Source: Pseudoduganella albidiflava (GTDB taxonomy: Bacteria > Pseudomonadota > Gammaproteobacteria > Burkholderiales > Burkholderiaceae_D). Taken from it: 64,000 bases of DNA. A program made the position numbers and the translations under genes. A model generated the notes under the pieces. That model had not been told where the DNA came from. It ran no database searches and saw nothing but the letters and a program-made list of their open reading frames with translations. The stretch's first letter is position 1; each line of letters begins with the position of its first letter. The DNA lies in contig NZ_CP036401.1 in NCBI RefSeq assembly GCF_004322755.1, positions 5,580,001 through 5,644,000 on the forward strand, written 5' to 3'. Below are positions 26,991 to 34,272 of this stretch, one piece after another.

Positions 26991-27008
26991 GGTGAAAACG
27001 TTTTCACC
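26991..27008. promoter_or_regulatory. LacI/GalR-type operator upstream of the GH9 gene
   Basis: GGTGAAAACGTTTTCACC is a perfect 18 bp palindrome centred on CG, typical of LacI-family operators (central CpG). It lies 89 bp upstream of the GH9 start. No lacI gene is in this window, so the regulator would be encoded elsewhere. Confidence 0.7.
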
Positions 27009-27293
27009 CTGCGATGGTGGCGCACTTTGGCGCCAAGATCAACTTGCGGTGCAGCACAACATGAAGCAGCAGGGGATCAGATAAGGATGAGATAGCCCTC
27101 CGCGGCCGGCCTGCCGCCGGCGCCTACCTATCAACTCTGCTAGTAATGCGCCGTGGCCAGCTCTGGTTTAATGGTTTTTACTGGGAACGTTGCCGGTACG
27201 GCGCCCACCCCACCACCATTCACGAACAGGGATGCGCGGGCGGCATTGGTCATGGCCCGCCGGCTTCGGGCATCCTTACGTAAGGAGATGACC
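27009..27293. other. Intergenic region between the GH9 gene and the ATP-grasp fragment
   Basis: No gene seen. It holds promoters for both directions and the motif CTATCAACTCTGCTAGTA (27128-27145), which recurs upstream of luxI. Confidence 0.4.
27128..27145 (+). promoter_or_regulatory. Motif shared with the luxI promoter region (copy 1)
   Basis: CTATCAACTCTGCTAGTA matches CTATCAGTTCTACCAGTA (28963-28980) at 14 of 18 positions. Both lie about 165-185 bp upstream of a start codon. Possible common regulator binding site; binder unknown. Confidence 0.4.
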
Positions 27294-27680
27294 TTGCACC
27301 ATCTGCTGATCCTGGCTCGCGGCGATGCGCGCACCTATTGTTCCGTCGACGGCGGCTCGCTGCTGGACGGCCTGCCTTTCGAAGTCACGCTGTTCGCCGA
27401 CCATGGCGACGGCCCGGCGCTGCGCGCGCTGGAAGGCGAGCATGAAATCTTCGTGGTGCGCTGGAACGAAGGGCGGGAAGTCGCCAGCCGCGCCGCGCAA
27501 CTCCATACCGCCGTGCCATTCACCGCCGTGGCCGCGTTCGACGAACGCCTGGTCGGCCTGGCCGCGCAGATCCGCGATGCGCTGGGCCTGGACGGCATGT
27601 CGATGCGGGCAGCCGAACTGTTCCACCAGGTGCTGCGCAACCGCATGACAGGTTCCGCACGGCAAGCCGCCTGCCAGTAA
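27294..27680 (+). CDS. Short protein resembling the N-terminal (pre-ATP-grasp) domain of ATP-grasp ligases
   Basis: 128 residues from TTG 27294, which has AAGGAG 6 bp upstream; an ATG at 27288 is too close to that site. The sequence LHHLLILARGDARTYCSVDG then PFTAVAAFDERLVGLAAQIRDALGLDGM strongly recalls the pre-ATP-grasp domain, where a conserved FDE and a GLpGM turn precede the lysine-rich start of the ATP-grasp core. The frame ends just where the ATP-binding core should start, so this is either a truncated gene or a stand-alone domain. It lies 169 bp upstream of a phosphopantetheinyl transferase. Confidence 0.55.
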   Translation: MHHLLILARGDARTYCSVDGGSLLDGLPFEVTLFADHGDGPALRALEGEHEIFVVRWNEGREVASRAAQLHTAVPFTAVAAFDERLVGLAAQIRDALGLDGMSMRAAELFHQVLRNRMTGSARQAACQ

Positions 27681-27849
27681 TGCCGGGAACCGCCCTTCCC
27701 GTACCCCACAGGAGGTCCCGGCGCGCGCCCTGGCGCGCCGGCCACGAAACATGTCCTCCCTGCCCTGCCGCTGGCCGCCCTTCCCGGCGGCTGGCTGCGT
27801 TGCGCCACCGGCCCGGCCTGCTCCTGCCGCCCTTCTGACGAGGCATACG

Positions 27850-28665
27850 ATGCACGACGCGCACCTGCAACTGCTCCCCCTGGCACCGCCGCTACAGCAG
27901 CCGCTGCCGGTCGATCCCCGCGACCTCCCGGCGCGCAATGCCGTGGCGGTGTACCTGATGGAACTGGAGCTGCCAGCCGACGCCATGCGGACGAACATGT
28001 ATTTGCCCCTGCTCGCCCTCGGCGAACTGGCACGCTGGCAGGCGATCCGCCCGCGCGAACGGCAGTGGCAATACCTGCAAAGCCGCGTACTGCAGCGCGT
28101 CGTGCTGGGCGCCTACATCGATGACGACCCGCGCGCGCTCGCCTTCACCCGCGACCGGTGGGGCCGGCCCTGCCTGGCCGAGCATGAAGGACTGCATTTC
28201 AGCCTGGCGCAGTGCGCATCGCACGTGGCGCTGGCGATCGGCAGCGACCCGGTGCTGGGCATGGAAGTCGCCACCGTGGCACCGCTGCGCCGCGGCTTCA
28301 TGCGCATCGCCCACCGGCTGTTCCACCAGGACGACCTGGCGCAGCTGCTCGAATGCCCGGAAGAGCGCCGCCATGCCCGTTTCCTGGAACTGTGGACCCT
28401 GAAGGAAGCCTACCGCAAGGCGCTCGGCGCCGGCATGCCCAGGCCGCTGGCCGCGTGCGGCTTCGGGCGTACGCCGGAAGGCGTGATCGTTGCGCGGGAC
28501 CGGGTGCCGCTGCCGGATCGCCCGGCCCCGGACGCCTTCATCGCCCAGCGCCGCATGCGCGACTGCCAGATCGCCGTAGCCTACCGCCGCGGGCGCCCCG
28601 TGCGCTTCCGCTACCTGCACGGCAGTGCCGCGCTGCCGTGGCCGGAAACGGCCGCGGACACGTGA
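27850..28665 (+). CDS. 4'-phosphopantetheinyl transferase superfamily protein
   Basis: 271 residues from ATG 27850 (GAGG-like site upstream). Sfp-type organisation: RWGRPCLAEHEGLHFSLAQC (substrate and CoA region), VLGMEVATV in place of the usual G-(V/I)-D-(V/I)-E magnesium motif, and FLELWTLKEAYRKALGAG, a good W-x-x-KEA-x-x-K motif. The Asp of the first motif appears replaced or shifted (GME), which is unusual. Family role: attaches phosphopantetheine to carrier proteins of polyketide, peptide or fatty-acid synthesis. No synthase is visible nearby. Confidence 0.8.
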   Translation: MHDAHLQLLPLAPPLQQPLPVDPRDLPARNAVAVYLMELELPADAMRTNMYLPLLALGELARWQAIRPRERQWQYLQSRVLQRVVLGAYIDDDPRALAFTRDRWGRPCLAEHEGLHFSLAQCASHVALAIGSDPVLGMEVATVAPLRRGFMRIAHRLFHQDDLAQLLECPEERRHARFLELWTLKEAYRKALGAGMPRPLAACGFGRTPEGVIVARDRVPLPDRPAPDAFIAQRRMRDCQIAVAYRRGRPVRFRYLHGSAALPWPETAADT

Positions 28666-28697
28666 CGAGCGCCGCGGCAATCACCGTCCGTTACCGG

Positions 28698-28824
28698 CAC
28701 GCTGCCTGCCGGTGGCTTCCCCTGATACGGCACGCTGCCTGCCGGTGGCTTCCCCTGATACGGCAGGCTGCCTGCCGGTCGCTTCCCCTGATACGGCACG
28801 CTGCCTGCCGGTACCTTCCCTGAT
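28698..28824. repeat. 33 bp direct tandem repeat, about 3.8 units
   Basis: Units start at 28698, 28731, 28764 and 28797 (last one partial and diverged). The unit begins CACGCTGCCTGCCGGTGGC and ends CCCCTGATACGG. The third unit has two substitutions. It follows the transferase stop by 32 bp. Identical spacing and absence of unique spacers rule out a CRISPR. Confidence 0.9.
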
Positions 28825-29145
28825 CCACCACCCCAGCCGACCATTCCCCGCCTGATATTCAGCGCACTCAATTCCCTTCCGCTGCCGCGCCAATACAGGC
28901 CGGCCTCCGCATATTCCCCGGTTCGAGAATGAAAGCACTAGCAGCGAATTAACTTCCTGTCCCTATCAGTTCTACCAGTATGGCCTGCCGATTCTACTAG
29001 CAGCCCTGGGAGTTATTAAGTCTAGCCAGGACGCATAAAGTACCTACATCAACTGCATTTAATAAGACAGCGCAGCAAGGTAGCGAATAACAGCAACAGA
29101 TCAACAGTCCAAACTTAACGAGATAATCCGACAGGGAGATTTATC
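28825..29145. other. luxI upstream region
   Basis: No gene seen; AT-rich compared with flanks, especially 28955-29140. It contains the 18 bp motif shared with 27128-27145 and further TTCTACyAGyA half-sites, and presumably the luxI promoter. Confidence 0.5.
28963..29002 (+). promoter_or_regulatory. Repeated half-sites upstream of luxI
   Basis: CTATCAGTTCTACCAGTA (28963-28980) is followed by TTCTACTAGCA (28992-29002), which matches TTCTACCAGTA (28970-28980) at 9 of 11 positions with a 22 bp offset, about two helical turns. A candidate binding site for the local LuxR or another regulator. It does not fit the classical 20 bp lux box well. Confidence 0.4.
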
Positions 29146-29727
29146 ATGGCTTCGATGATTCAAATTGGTCAGCGTCACGAGTTTTCCCGCAACGAACTGC
29201 GTGATATTCACGTACTGCGTGCCAAGGTATTCCGCGACCGCATGGGCTGGGAAGTTCCGGTGCTGGGCGGCATGGAAATCGACGGCTACGACGCCCTCGA
29301 ACCCCACTACATGGTGATCCGCGACGACGCCAGCAAGGTGTGCGGCTGCTGGCGCATGATGCCGACCGAAGGCCCCTACATGCTGAAGGATACCTTCCCC
29401 GAACTGCTGCACGGTGCCGCGGCGCCGGTCGATGAAAAGATCTGGGAACTGAGCCGCTTCGCGGTCGAGACGGAGGGTGATTCCAAGTTCGGTTTCGCGG
29501 AACGGGCACTGGCCGCGATGCGCAGCGTCGTGACCTTTGCCGACCAGAACGGCATCAGTAAATATGTGACCGTGACGACGACCGCCATGGAACGCCTGCT
29601 GCGCCATACCGGGGTGGAAACTACCCGCATGGGTCCTCCGCTGCAAATCGGCGTGGAACGTGCGGTGGCGCTGGAAATCCACCTGGGCGAAAAAACCCGC
29701 GCGGCGCTGTTCGGTACCGTTCACTGA
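29146..29727 (+). CDS. luxI: Acyl-homoserine-lactone synthase (LuxI family)
   Basis: 193 residues; ATG with GGGAG 9 bp upstream. All hallmark LuxI residues are present, one position later than in the reference numbering: Arg25, Phe29, Trp35, Asp46, Asp49, Arg70, Glu101 and Arg104, seen in VLRAKVFRDRMGW, IDGYDALEPHY, CGCWRMMP and IWELSRFAVE. It makes an AHL signal from S-adenosylmethionine and an acyl donor; acyl chain cannot be read from sequence. A LuxR-type receptor is encoded about 0.4 kb downstream on the other strand. Confidence 0.95.
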   Translation: MASMIQIGQRHEFSRNELRDIHVLRAKVFRDRMGWEVPVLGGMEIDGYDALEPHYMVIRDDASKVCGCWRMMPTEGPYMLKDTFPELLHGAAAPVDEKIWELSRFAVETEGDSKFGFAERALAAMRSVVTFADQNGISKYVTVTTTAMERLLRHTGVETTRMGPPLQIGVERAVALEIHLGEKTRAALFGTVH

Positions 29728-29733
29728 AATAAC

Positions 29734-29767
29734 GGTGCCGGCGGAAGAATGTTTTTTCGCCGGCACC
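29734..29767 (+). other. Stable hairpin between luxI and the small HTH gene
   Basis: A perfect 10 bp stem GGTGCCGGCG / CGCCGGCACC encloses a 14-base loop containing six T residues. There is no T-run after the stem, so it is a poor terminator. It could act as an mRNA-processing or attenuating element between the two genes. Confidence 0.6.
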
Positions 29768-29802
29768 CGGTTCAATGCATGTCAACTATATCGGATGTAA
29801 TC

Positions 29803-30156
29803 ATGAACAGAATCGATCGCTTTGGCCTCGCCCAATGGATGCCCGCACCGCACTTCGACCCGGAAGTGCCGGAAACGTACACGATGACGCAGCATGATCA
29901 CGACCTGATTCGCGACCTGCGCTATGTGATGCATGAAAACCAGACGCAATTCTGGCACCGCTTCGGCGTAACGCAGACCCAAGGCAGCCGCTTCGAACGC
30001 GGCAGGACCATCCCGCTGCCGGTGCTGTTGCTGATCCGCCTGTATCTGCTCCGGATCGTGGGTGACGATCACCTGCAACTGGTGCGTGCGCCGGAGTTCG
30101 GCCGCTGCACCGGGCTCAGCCCGGCAGGTCGATCAAGCCCAGCCGTATCGCCTTGA
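29803..30156 (+). CDS. Small helix-turn-helix protein between luxI and luxR
   Basis: 117 residues from ATG 29803 (GGA at about 7 bp); upstream ATGs at 29749 and 29779 lack ribosome sites. The core TQHDHDLIRDLRYVMHENQT then FWHRFGVTQTQGSRFERGRTIPLPVLLLIRLY resembles a compact Cro/CI-type HTH: 'F-W-x-R-F-G-V-T-Q-x-x-x-S-R-F-E-x-G-R' is the recognition helix with the S-R-x-E-x-G-R turn. Residues after about 90 are Pro/Ser-rich. It overlaps the convergent luxR 3' end by 41 bp. A regulator of the quorum-sensing circuit is plausible by position only. Confidence 0.65.
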   Translation: MNRIDRFGLAQWMPAPHFDPEVPETYTMTQHDHDLIRDLRYVMHENQTQFWHRFGVTQTQGSRFERGRTIPLPVLLLIRLYLLRIVGDDHLQLVRAPEFGRCTGLSPAGRSSPAVSP

Positions 30157-30883
30157 TGACGACGTCGTTGCGGCGGCTCACGCCGAACTTGTTGCGCAGG
30201 TTACTGATGTGGAAGTTCACACCGGCTTCGGAAATGTTCAGGATGCGGCCGATTTCCCAGGCGGTCTTGCCGGCGCTCATCCACTGCAGGCAATCGCGCT
30301 CGCGTGCCGTCAGCACCGGCACGTTCTCCGCGGGCGGCGGCGCGGCCGCGTGAACGTACTGGTGGAGTGAATCGAAGGCCACGTCGCGCAGCAGCGTCAG
30401 GGCACCGAGGTTGTGGTTCAGGTCTTTCAGGAATTCCTGGCCGGGGTTGCCGTCGCGCACGCAGGTGAGCATGCCGATCTCGCCATCCACGCCGCGGATC
30501 GGCAGCGTGACGCCCACCTTCAGGCCGAACGCGGACGCTTCCTCGTACAGCGCCTGCTGCTCGGCTGTCTTGAACGACTGCGGCAGCCACACGAACGGCG
30601 AACTGGAACGGAAGCAGTATTCCACCGTGGGATCGGCGGCCCGCAGGTTGTTGCGGTCGTAATGTTCGCGCCACTGGTTCGGGTAATTGCTGCGCAGGTA
30701 GACGTCGGCGATATTCACCTTCGGCTGCGCGATCACGGCAAACAGCACGCTGTCGAAACCCAGCTCGCGCGCCGCCGCCTGCAGGCGCAACACGGCGTCC
30801 GGCTCGTCCACCGCGTTCATCAGCGCGTCGTACGGGGAGAAAAAGTCCGGCATCAGGCCGGCACTGCCAGGCACCTCATCCAT
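30116..30883 (-). CDS. luxR: LuxR-family quorum-sensing transcriptional regulator
   Basis: 255 residues from ATG 30883, which has GGAGG 6 bp upstream; a longer frame to 30913 is less likely. The autoinducer-binding domain keeps the TraR invariant residues at a constant offset of 14: Trp71, Tyr75, Asp84, Pro85 and Trp99 (WREHYDRNNLRAADPTV, SSPFVWLP). The C-terminal GerE-type HTH is LTARERDCLQWMSAGKTAWE and SEAGVNFHISNLRNKFGV. Cytoplasmic receptor for the AHL made by the adjacent LuxI. Convergent with the small HTH gene. Confidence 0.93.
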   Translation of the reverse strand: MDEVPGSAGLMPDFFSPYDALMNAVDEPDAVLRLQAAARELGFDSVLFAVIAQPKVNIADVYLRSNYPNQWREHYDRNNLRAADPTVEYCFRSSSPFVWLPQSFKTAEQQALYEEASAFGLKVGVTLPIRGVDGEIGMLTCVRDGNPGQEFLKDLNHNLGALTLLRDVAFDSLHQYVHAAAPPPAENVPVLTARERDCLQWMSAGKTAWEIGRILNISEAGVNFHISNLRNKFGVSRRNDVVIKAIRLGLIDLPG

Positions 30884-31225
30884 GCCGTTCCTCCAGAATG
30901 ATCGGAAACTCACTGCGACCGGCCGGCTCCGCTGCCGGGAAAAAGATATCTTATCATAAACATTTTAACAATCAGTCACCGGCTTCGCCAAAAACCGGTG
31001 CTGTGTTGCGGCGCAATACATACGAGCAATCCGGTAGCCACCTCGCAAGCGAAACCCGCCGCATGAGCGGCGGTTTATTTTTCCTTGACGCACTGCAGCA
31101 AAAATTACGGCTGCGGCACCAACACTTCATCGCTTCGCCAGCCCCGTTGTCACCTTTCGACCTGCCCGGGGCGCTCGCTTGAATCCGTGCGTCGGTCAAA
31201 ACCGGTATCGCGCTACCATGCCGCG
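30884..31225. other. Intergenic region between luxR and the GH2 gene
   Basis: No protein gene supported. It contains the luxR promoter (AT-rich 30945-30975) and a rightward terminator-like hairpin at 31056-31084 that does not follow any visible gene on that strand. Confidence 0.4.
31056..31084 (+). terminator. Orphan rightward terminator-like hairpin upstream of the GH2 gene
   Basis: Stem CCGCCGC / GCGGCGG with loop ATGA, followed by TTTATTTTT. No gene precedes it on the plus strand, so it may end a small RNA or act as a leader attenuator. Confidence 0.6.
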
Positions 31226-33001
31226 ATGATCACGACCGACATCCTCCATCCCCGCCCCCAACTGACCCGCCCTGACTGGATCAGCCTCGACGGCACCTGG
31301 GAATTCGCGTTCGACGATGACGACCAGGGCCGCAACGATGGCTGGCACGACGGCCGCGCATTGCCGCGCTCGATCGAGGTACCGTTCCCCTACCAGAGCG
31401 AGCGTTCCGGCATCGGCACGCAGGACGTGCATGAAATCGTCTGGTATGCCCGCACTTTCGACGTGCCGCCGGCATGGCGCGAACAGGACCTGCTGGTCCA
31501 CTTCGGCGCCGTCGACTACAGCACCGAGGTGTGGATCAACGGCCGGCTGGCGGGCCGCAACCGCGGCGGCCACGTGCCGTTCTCGTTCAATATCGCGCCC
31601 TTCCTGGTCGAGGGGCCCAACCGCATCACGCTGCGAGTCGAGGACCGGCAGGACATGTACCAGCCGCGCGGCAAGCAGTCGTCGTCCGGCAAGCCGGTGC
31701 GCATCTATTACTGGTGCACCACCGGCATCTGGCAGACCGTGTGGCTGGAACCGGTGCCGCCGGTGCGCATCGATTCGCTGCGCTGGCTGAAGACCGAGCC
31801 GGACGGGCGGCTGTCGATCGAGGTGCACCTGCACGCGCCATCGGCCGGCTGGACCGTGGAGCTGGATGTGCTCGACGATACCGGCAACCGGGTCGCCTTC
31901 GCGCAGGCCGAGACCCGCTTCGCCACCGCCACGCTGGATGCGCGGATCGATGCGCCGCAAGCCTGGTCACCCGACCATCCCTACCTGTACGACCTGCGCG
32001 TGCGGCTGGTGGCCGACGGCCGGGTGCTGGACGAAATCGGCTCCTATTGCGGCCTGCGCCGCTTCGAGGCGCACGGCGGCCATTTCCACCTGAACGGCCA
32101 GCGCACCTTCCTGCTGATGGTGCTCGACCAGGGCTACTGGCCCGATACCAACCTGGCCGCGCCGTCGGCGGACGCGCTGCGCGTGGATGCCGAATGGATC
32201 AAGCGCCTGGGCTTCAACGCCGTGCGCAAGCACCAGAAGATCGAGGACGAGCGCTGGCTGTACTGGTGCGACAGGCTCGGCCTCCTCGTGTGGGAGGAAA
32301 TGCCCAACACGCGCAGCTGGTCGCTGGACGCCGAAGAAGCGCTGCTGTCGGAATGGGAACGGGCCGTGGAGCGCGATGCGGGGCATCCCTGCATCGTGGC
32401 CTGGGTGCCGCTGGTGGAAAGTTTCGGCTTCCCGGCGCTGTACCGCCACCCCGGCCAGCAGGCCTTCATCGAGAAACTCGTGCTGCGCACGCGCCGGCTC
32501 GACCCGGGCCGCCTGGTGGTCGACAACGACGGCTGGGAACACACCGACCTCACCGACGTGTGCTCGATCCACGACTACACGCAGCCCGGCGACAAGCTGT
32601 GCGCCCGCTATGCCGAAACCCAGCGGACCGGCGTGCCGCCGCTGAAAGGCTGGTACAAGGACAAGCCGCTGTTCCTGCCCGGCGGCGAATACCGCGGCCA
32701 GCCGATCGTGCTCTCGGAGGTGGGCGGCTTCCTCAGCGAGCCGGAAGGCGAGGCGCCGCGCGACCGGCTGTTCGACTACTACGGCAGCGTGCGCTCCAGC
32801 GACGAGCTGCTGGCCCGCTACCGCGACCTCATCGAAAGCCTGGGCACCCTCACCTTCCTGGCCGGCGCCTGCTACACGCAGTTCACCGATGTCGAACACG
32901 AAAAGAACGGCCTGCTGACGTTCGACCGCCAGCCCAAGATCGACCCCGAACTCGTCGCCTCCCTCCACCGCGCGCTGCTGGAGCGCTACCGGAACGGCTG
33001 A
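31226..33001 (+). CDS. Glycoside hydrolase family 2 enzyme
   Basis: 591 residues from ATG 31226 (MITTDILHPRPQLTRPDW). Domain order is the standard GH2 one: sugar-binding jelly roll (LDGTWEFAFDDDDQGRNDGW, YARTFDVPP, YSTEVWINGRLAGRNRGGH), Ig-like middle domain (about 190-275), then a TIM barrel from GHFHLNGQRTFLLMVLDQGYW with FNAVRKHQKIEDERWLYWCD. The nucleophile is in VLSEVGGF. The acid/base segment reads WVPLVESFG, where the Asn usually preceding the Glu is Val. No signal peptide, so probably cytoplasmic and acting on imported oligosaccharides. Substrate not predictable. Confidence 0.85.
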   Translation: MITTDILHPRPQLTRPDWISLDGTWEFAFDDDDQGRNDGWHDGRALPRSIEVPFPYQSERSGIGTQDVHEIVWYARTFDVPPAWREQDLLVHFGAVDYSTEVWINGRLAGRNRGGHVPFSFNIAPFLVEGPNRITLRVEDRQDMYQPRGKQSSSGKPVRIYYWCTTGIWQTVWLEPVPPVRIDSLRWLKTEPDGRLSIEVHLHAPSAGWTVELDVLDDTGNRVAFAQAETRFATATLDARIDAPQAWSPDHPYLYDLRVRLVADGRVLDEIGSYCGLRRFEAHGGHFHLNGQRTFLLMVLDQGYWPDTNLAAPSADALRVDAEWIKRLGFNAVRKHQKIEDERWLYWCDRLGLLVWEEMPNTRSWSLDAEEALLSEWERAVERDAGHPCIVAWVPLVESFGFPALYRHPGQQAFIEKLVLRTRRLDPGRLVVDNDGWEHTDLTDVCSIHDYTQPGDKLCARYAETQRTGVPPLKGWYKDKPLFLPGGEYRGQPIVLSEVGGFLSEPEGEAPRDRLFDYYGSVRSSDELLARYRDLIESLGTLTFLAGACYTQFTDVEHEKNGLLTFDRQPKIDPELVASLHRALLERYRNG

Positions 33002-33017
33002 ACCAGCCTGCCTCCAA

Positions 33018-33274
33018 GGCTGAGTTCGTGTCAGCGTGCCTGGAGGAGTGCAGCCTTGCAAGGCTGCACCGTTCAGCAGGCGCGGAGCGGTGCTCCGCGA
33101 AACCCCTGGGCTGAGGAATGCAGCCTTGCAAGGCTGCACCGTTCAGCAGGCGCGGAGCGGTGCTCCGCGAAACCCCTGGGCTGAGGAATGCAGCCTTGCA
33201 AGGCTGCACCGTTCAGCAGGCGCGGAGCGGTGCTCCGCGAAACCCCTGCTTCACCCCCCTGACAGAGCTCAGCC
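33018..33274. repeat. Three-copy 70 bp tandem array inside a split hairpin repeat
   Basis: Units start at 33051, 33121 and 33191 and are essentially identical. Each holds the 18 bp palindrome GCAGCCTTGCAAGGCTGC and a second inverted repeat GCGGAGC-GGT-GCTCCGC. The array is flanked by GGCTGAGTTCGTGTCAGCG (33018-33036) and, inverted, CCCCCCTGACAGAGCTCAGCC-type sequence (33254-33274). Those are the two arms and loop edges of the 214-466 repeat family, so the array appears to occupy its loop. The rest of 33002-33398 is otherwise empty, with the rsbR promoter after 33280. Confidence 0.88.
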
Positions 33275-33398
33275 GTTTCCGTGCAATTTTTTCCACACCG
33301 CATAATGAATCGTGTGGCATGGAAATGTTTCAAATCGTATCATTGCGCACGGTGGCGAGCTGCTACACTGATTTGTTTGAAATTTTTCCGGAGATCGC

Positions 33399-34265
33399 AT
33401 GAGCATGGCAACGACCGGCCACCTGGCCAGGATCCTTATCGACAACCAGGAGGCATTGCTGGAGGGCTGGCTGGGCGGCATGCTGTCCCGCATGGTGCGC
33501 CGTGACAAGGCGGCAGAAGGCGAGATCCGCCAGCAGGCCGGCCGCTTCCTCACGCTGGTCGCCCGTGCCGTCGAACGGGGCCAGGCCTATGATTTCGATG
33601 CGCCGGCCTGGGCCGAGGTGCGCCAGCTGCTGGCCGAGATGTCCGCCGCGCGCGTGCGCCAGGGCTTTTCGCCGACCGAGACCGCCGGCTTCATCTTCTC
33701 GCTGAAGGAGCCGCTGTTCGCACTGCTGCGTTCCAGCCTGGCCGCCGACCCGGCCGTGCTGGCCGCCGAGGTGAGCGATACGGGCATGCTGTTCGACCGC
33801 ATGGGCCTGTTCACGATCGAGGAATACCAGAAAGGCCGCGAAAGCGTGATCATGCGCCAGCAGCAGGAACTGCTGGAACTGTCGACCCCGGTCGTGCAAT
33901 TATGGAAGGACGTGCTGGCACTGCCGCTGATCGGCACGCTGGACAGCGCGCGCACCCAGGTCGTGATGGAAAACCTGCTGCAGAAGATCATCGAAACGGG
34001 CGCCTCGATCGCCATCATCGACATCACCGGCGTGCCCACCGTCGATACCCTGGTGGCGCAGCACCTGCTGAAGACGGTCGCCGCCGCGCGCCTGATGGGC
34101 GCCGACTGCATCATCAGCGGCATCCGCCCGCAGATCGCGCAGACCATCGTGCACCTGGGCGTGAACCTGGAAGACGTCATCACCAAGGCCACGCTGGCCG
34201 ATGCCTTCCTGGTGGCCCTGAAACGCGTGGGCGCCACCGTGGTGCGCGCCGAAGCGGCGCACTGA
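33399..34265 (+). CDS. rsbR: RsbR-type stressosome co-antagonist
   Basis: 288 residues. The N-terminal half (1-160) is all-helical and resembles the non-haem globin-like RsbR N-domain (ILIDNQEALLEGWLGGML, FSPTETAGFIFSLKEPLFALL). The STAS domain (about 165-285) is typical of RsbR: PVVQLWKDVLALPLIGTLDSAR, IAIIDITGVPTVDTLVAQHL with the phospho-acceptor Thr210, and GIRPQIAQTIVHLGV. Forms the sensory shell of the stressosome with RsbS. First gene of a tightly spaced six-gene operon. Confidence 0.9.
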   Translation: MSMATTGHLARILIDNQEALLEGWLGGMLSRMVRRDKAAEGEIRQQAGRFLTLVARAVERGQAYDFDAPAWAEVRQLLAEMSAARVRQGFSPTETAGFIFSLKEPLFALLRSSLAADPAVLAAEVSDTGMLFDRMGLFTIEEYQKGRESVIMRQQQELLELSTPVVQLWKDVLALPLIGTLDSARTQVVMENLLQKIIETGASIAIIDITGVPTVDTLVAQHLLKTVAAARLMGADCIISGIRPQIAQTIVHLGVNLEDVITKATLADAFLVALKRVGATVVRAEAAH

Positions 34266-34272
34266 GGCAGCC

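Noticed and set aside
28698..28824. Possible CRISPR array
   Set aside because: Contiguous 33 bp direct repeats without unique spacers and no cas genes.
28976..29027. Classical lux box before luxI (CCTGG...CCAGG and CTGC...GCAG inverted repeats)
   Set aside because: Arm spacing (13 and 18 bp between CTG and CAG) does not fit the 20 bp lux box. Reported only as repeated half-sites.
33051..33249. Possible CRISPR array in the 70 bp repeats
   Set aside because: Units are identical along their whole length, so there are no spacers; two internal palindromes per unit fit a tandem palindromic repeat.
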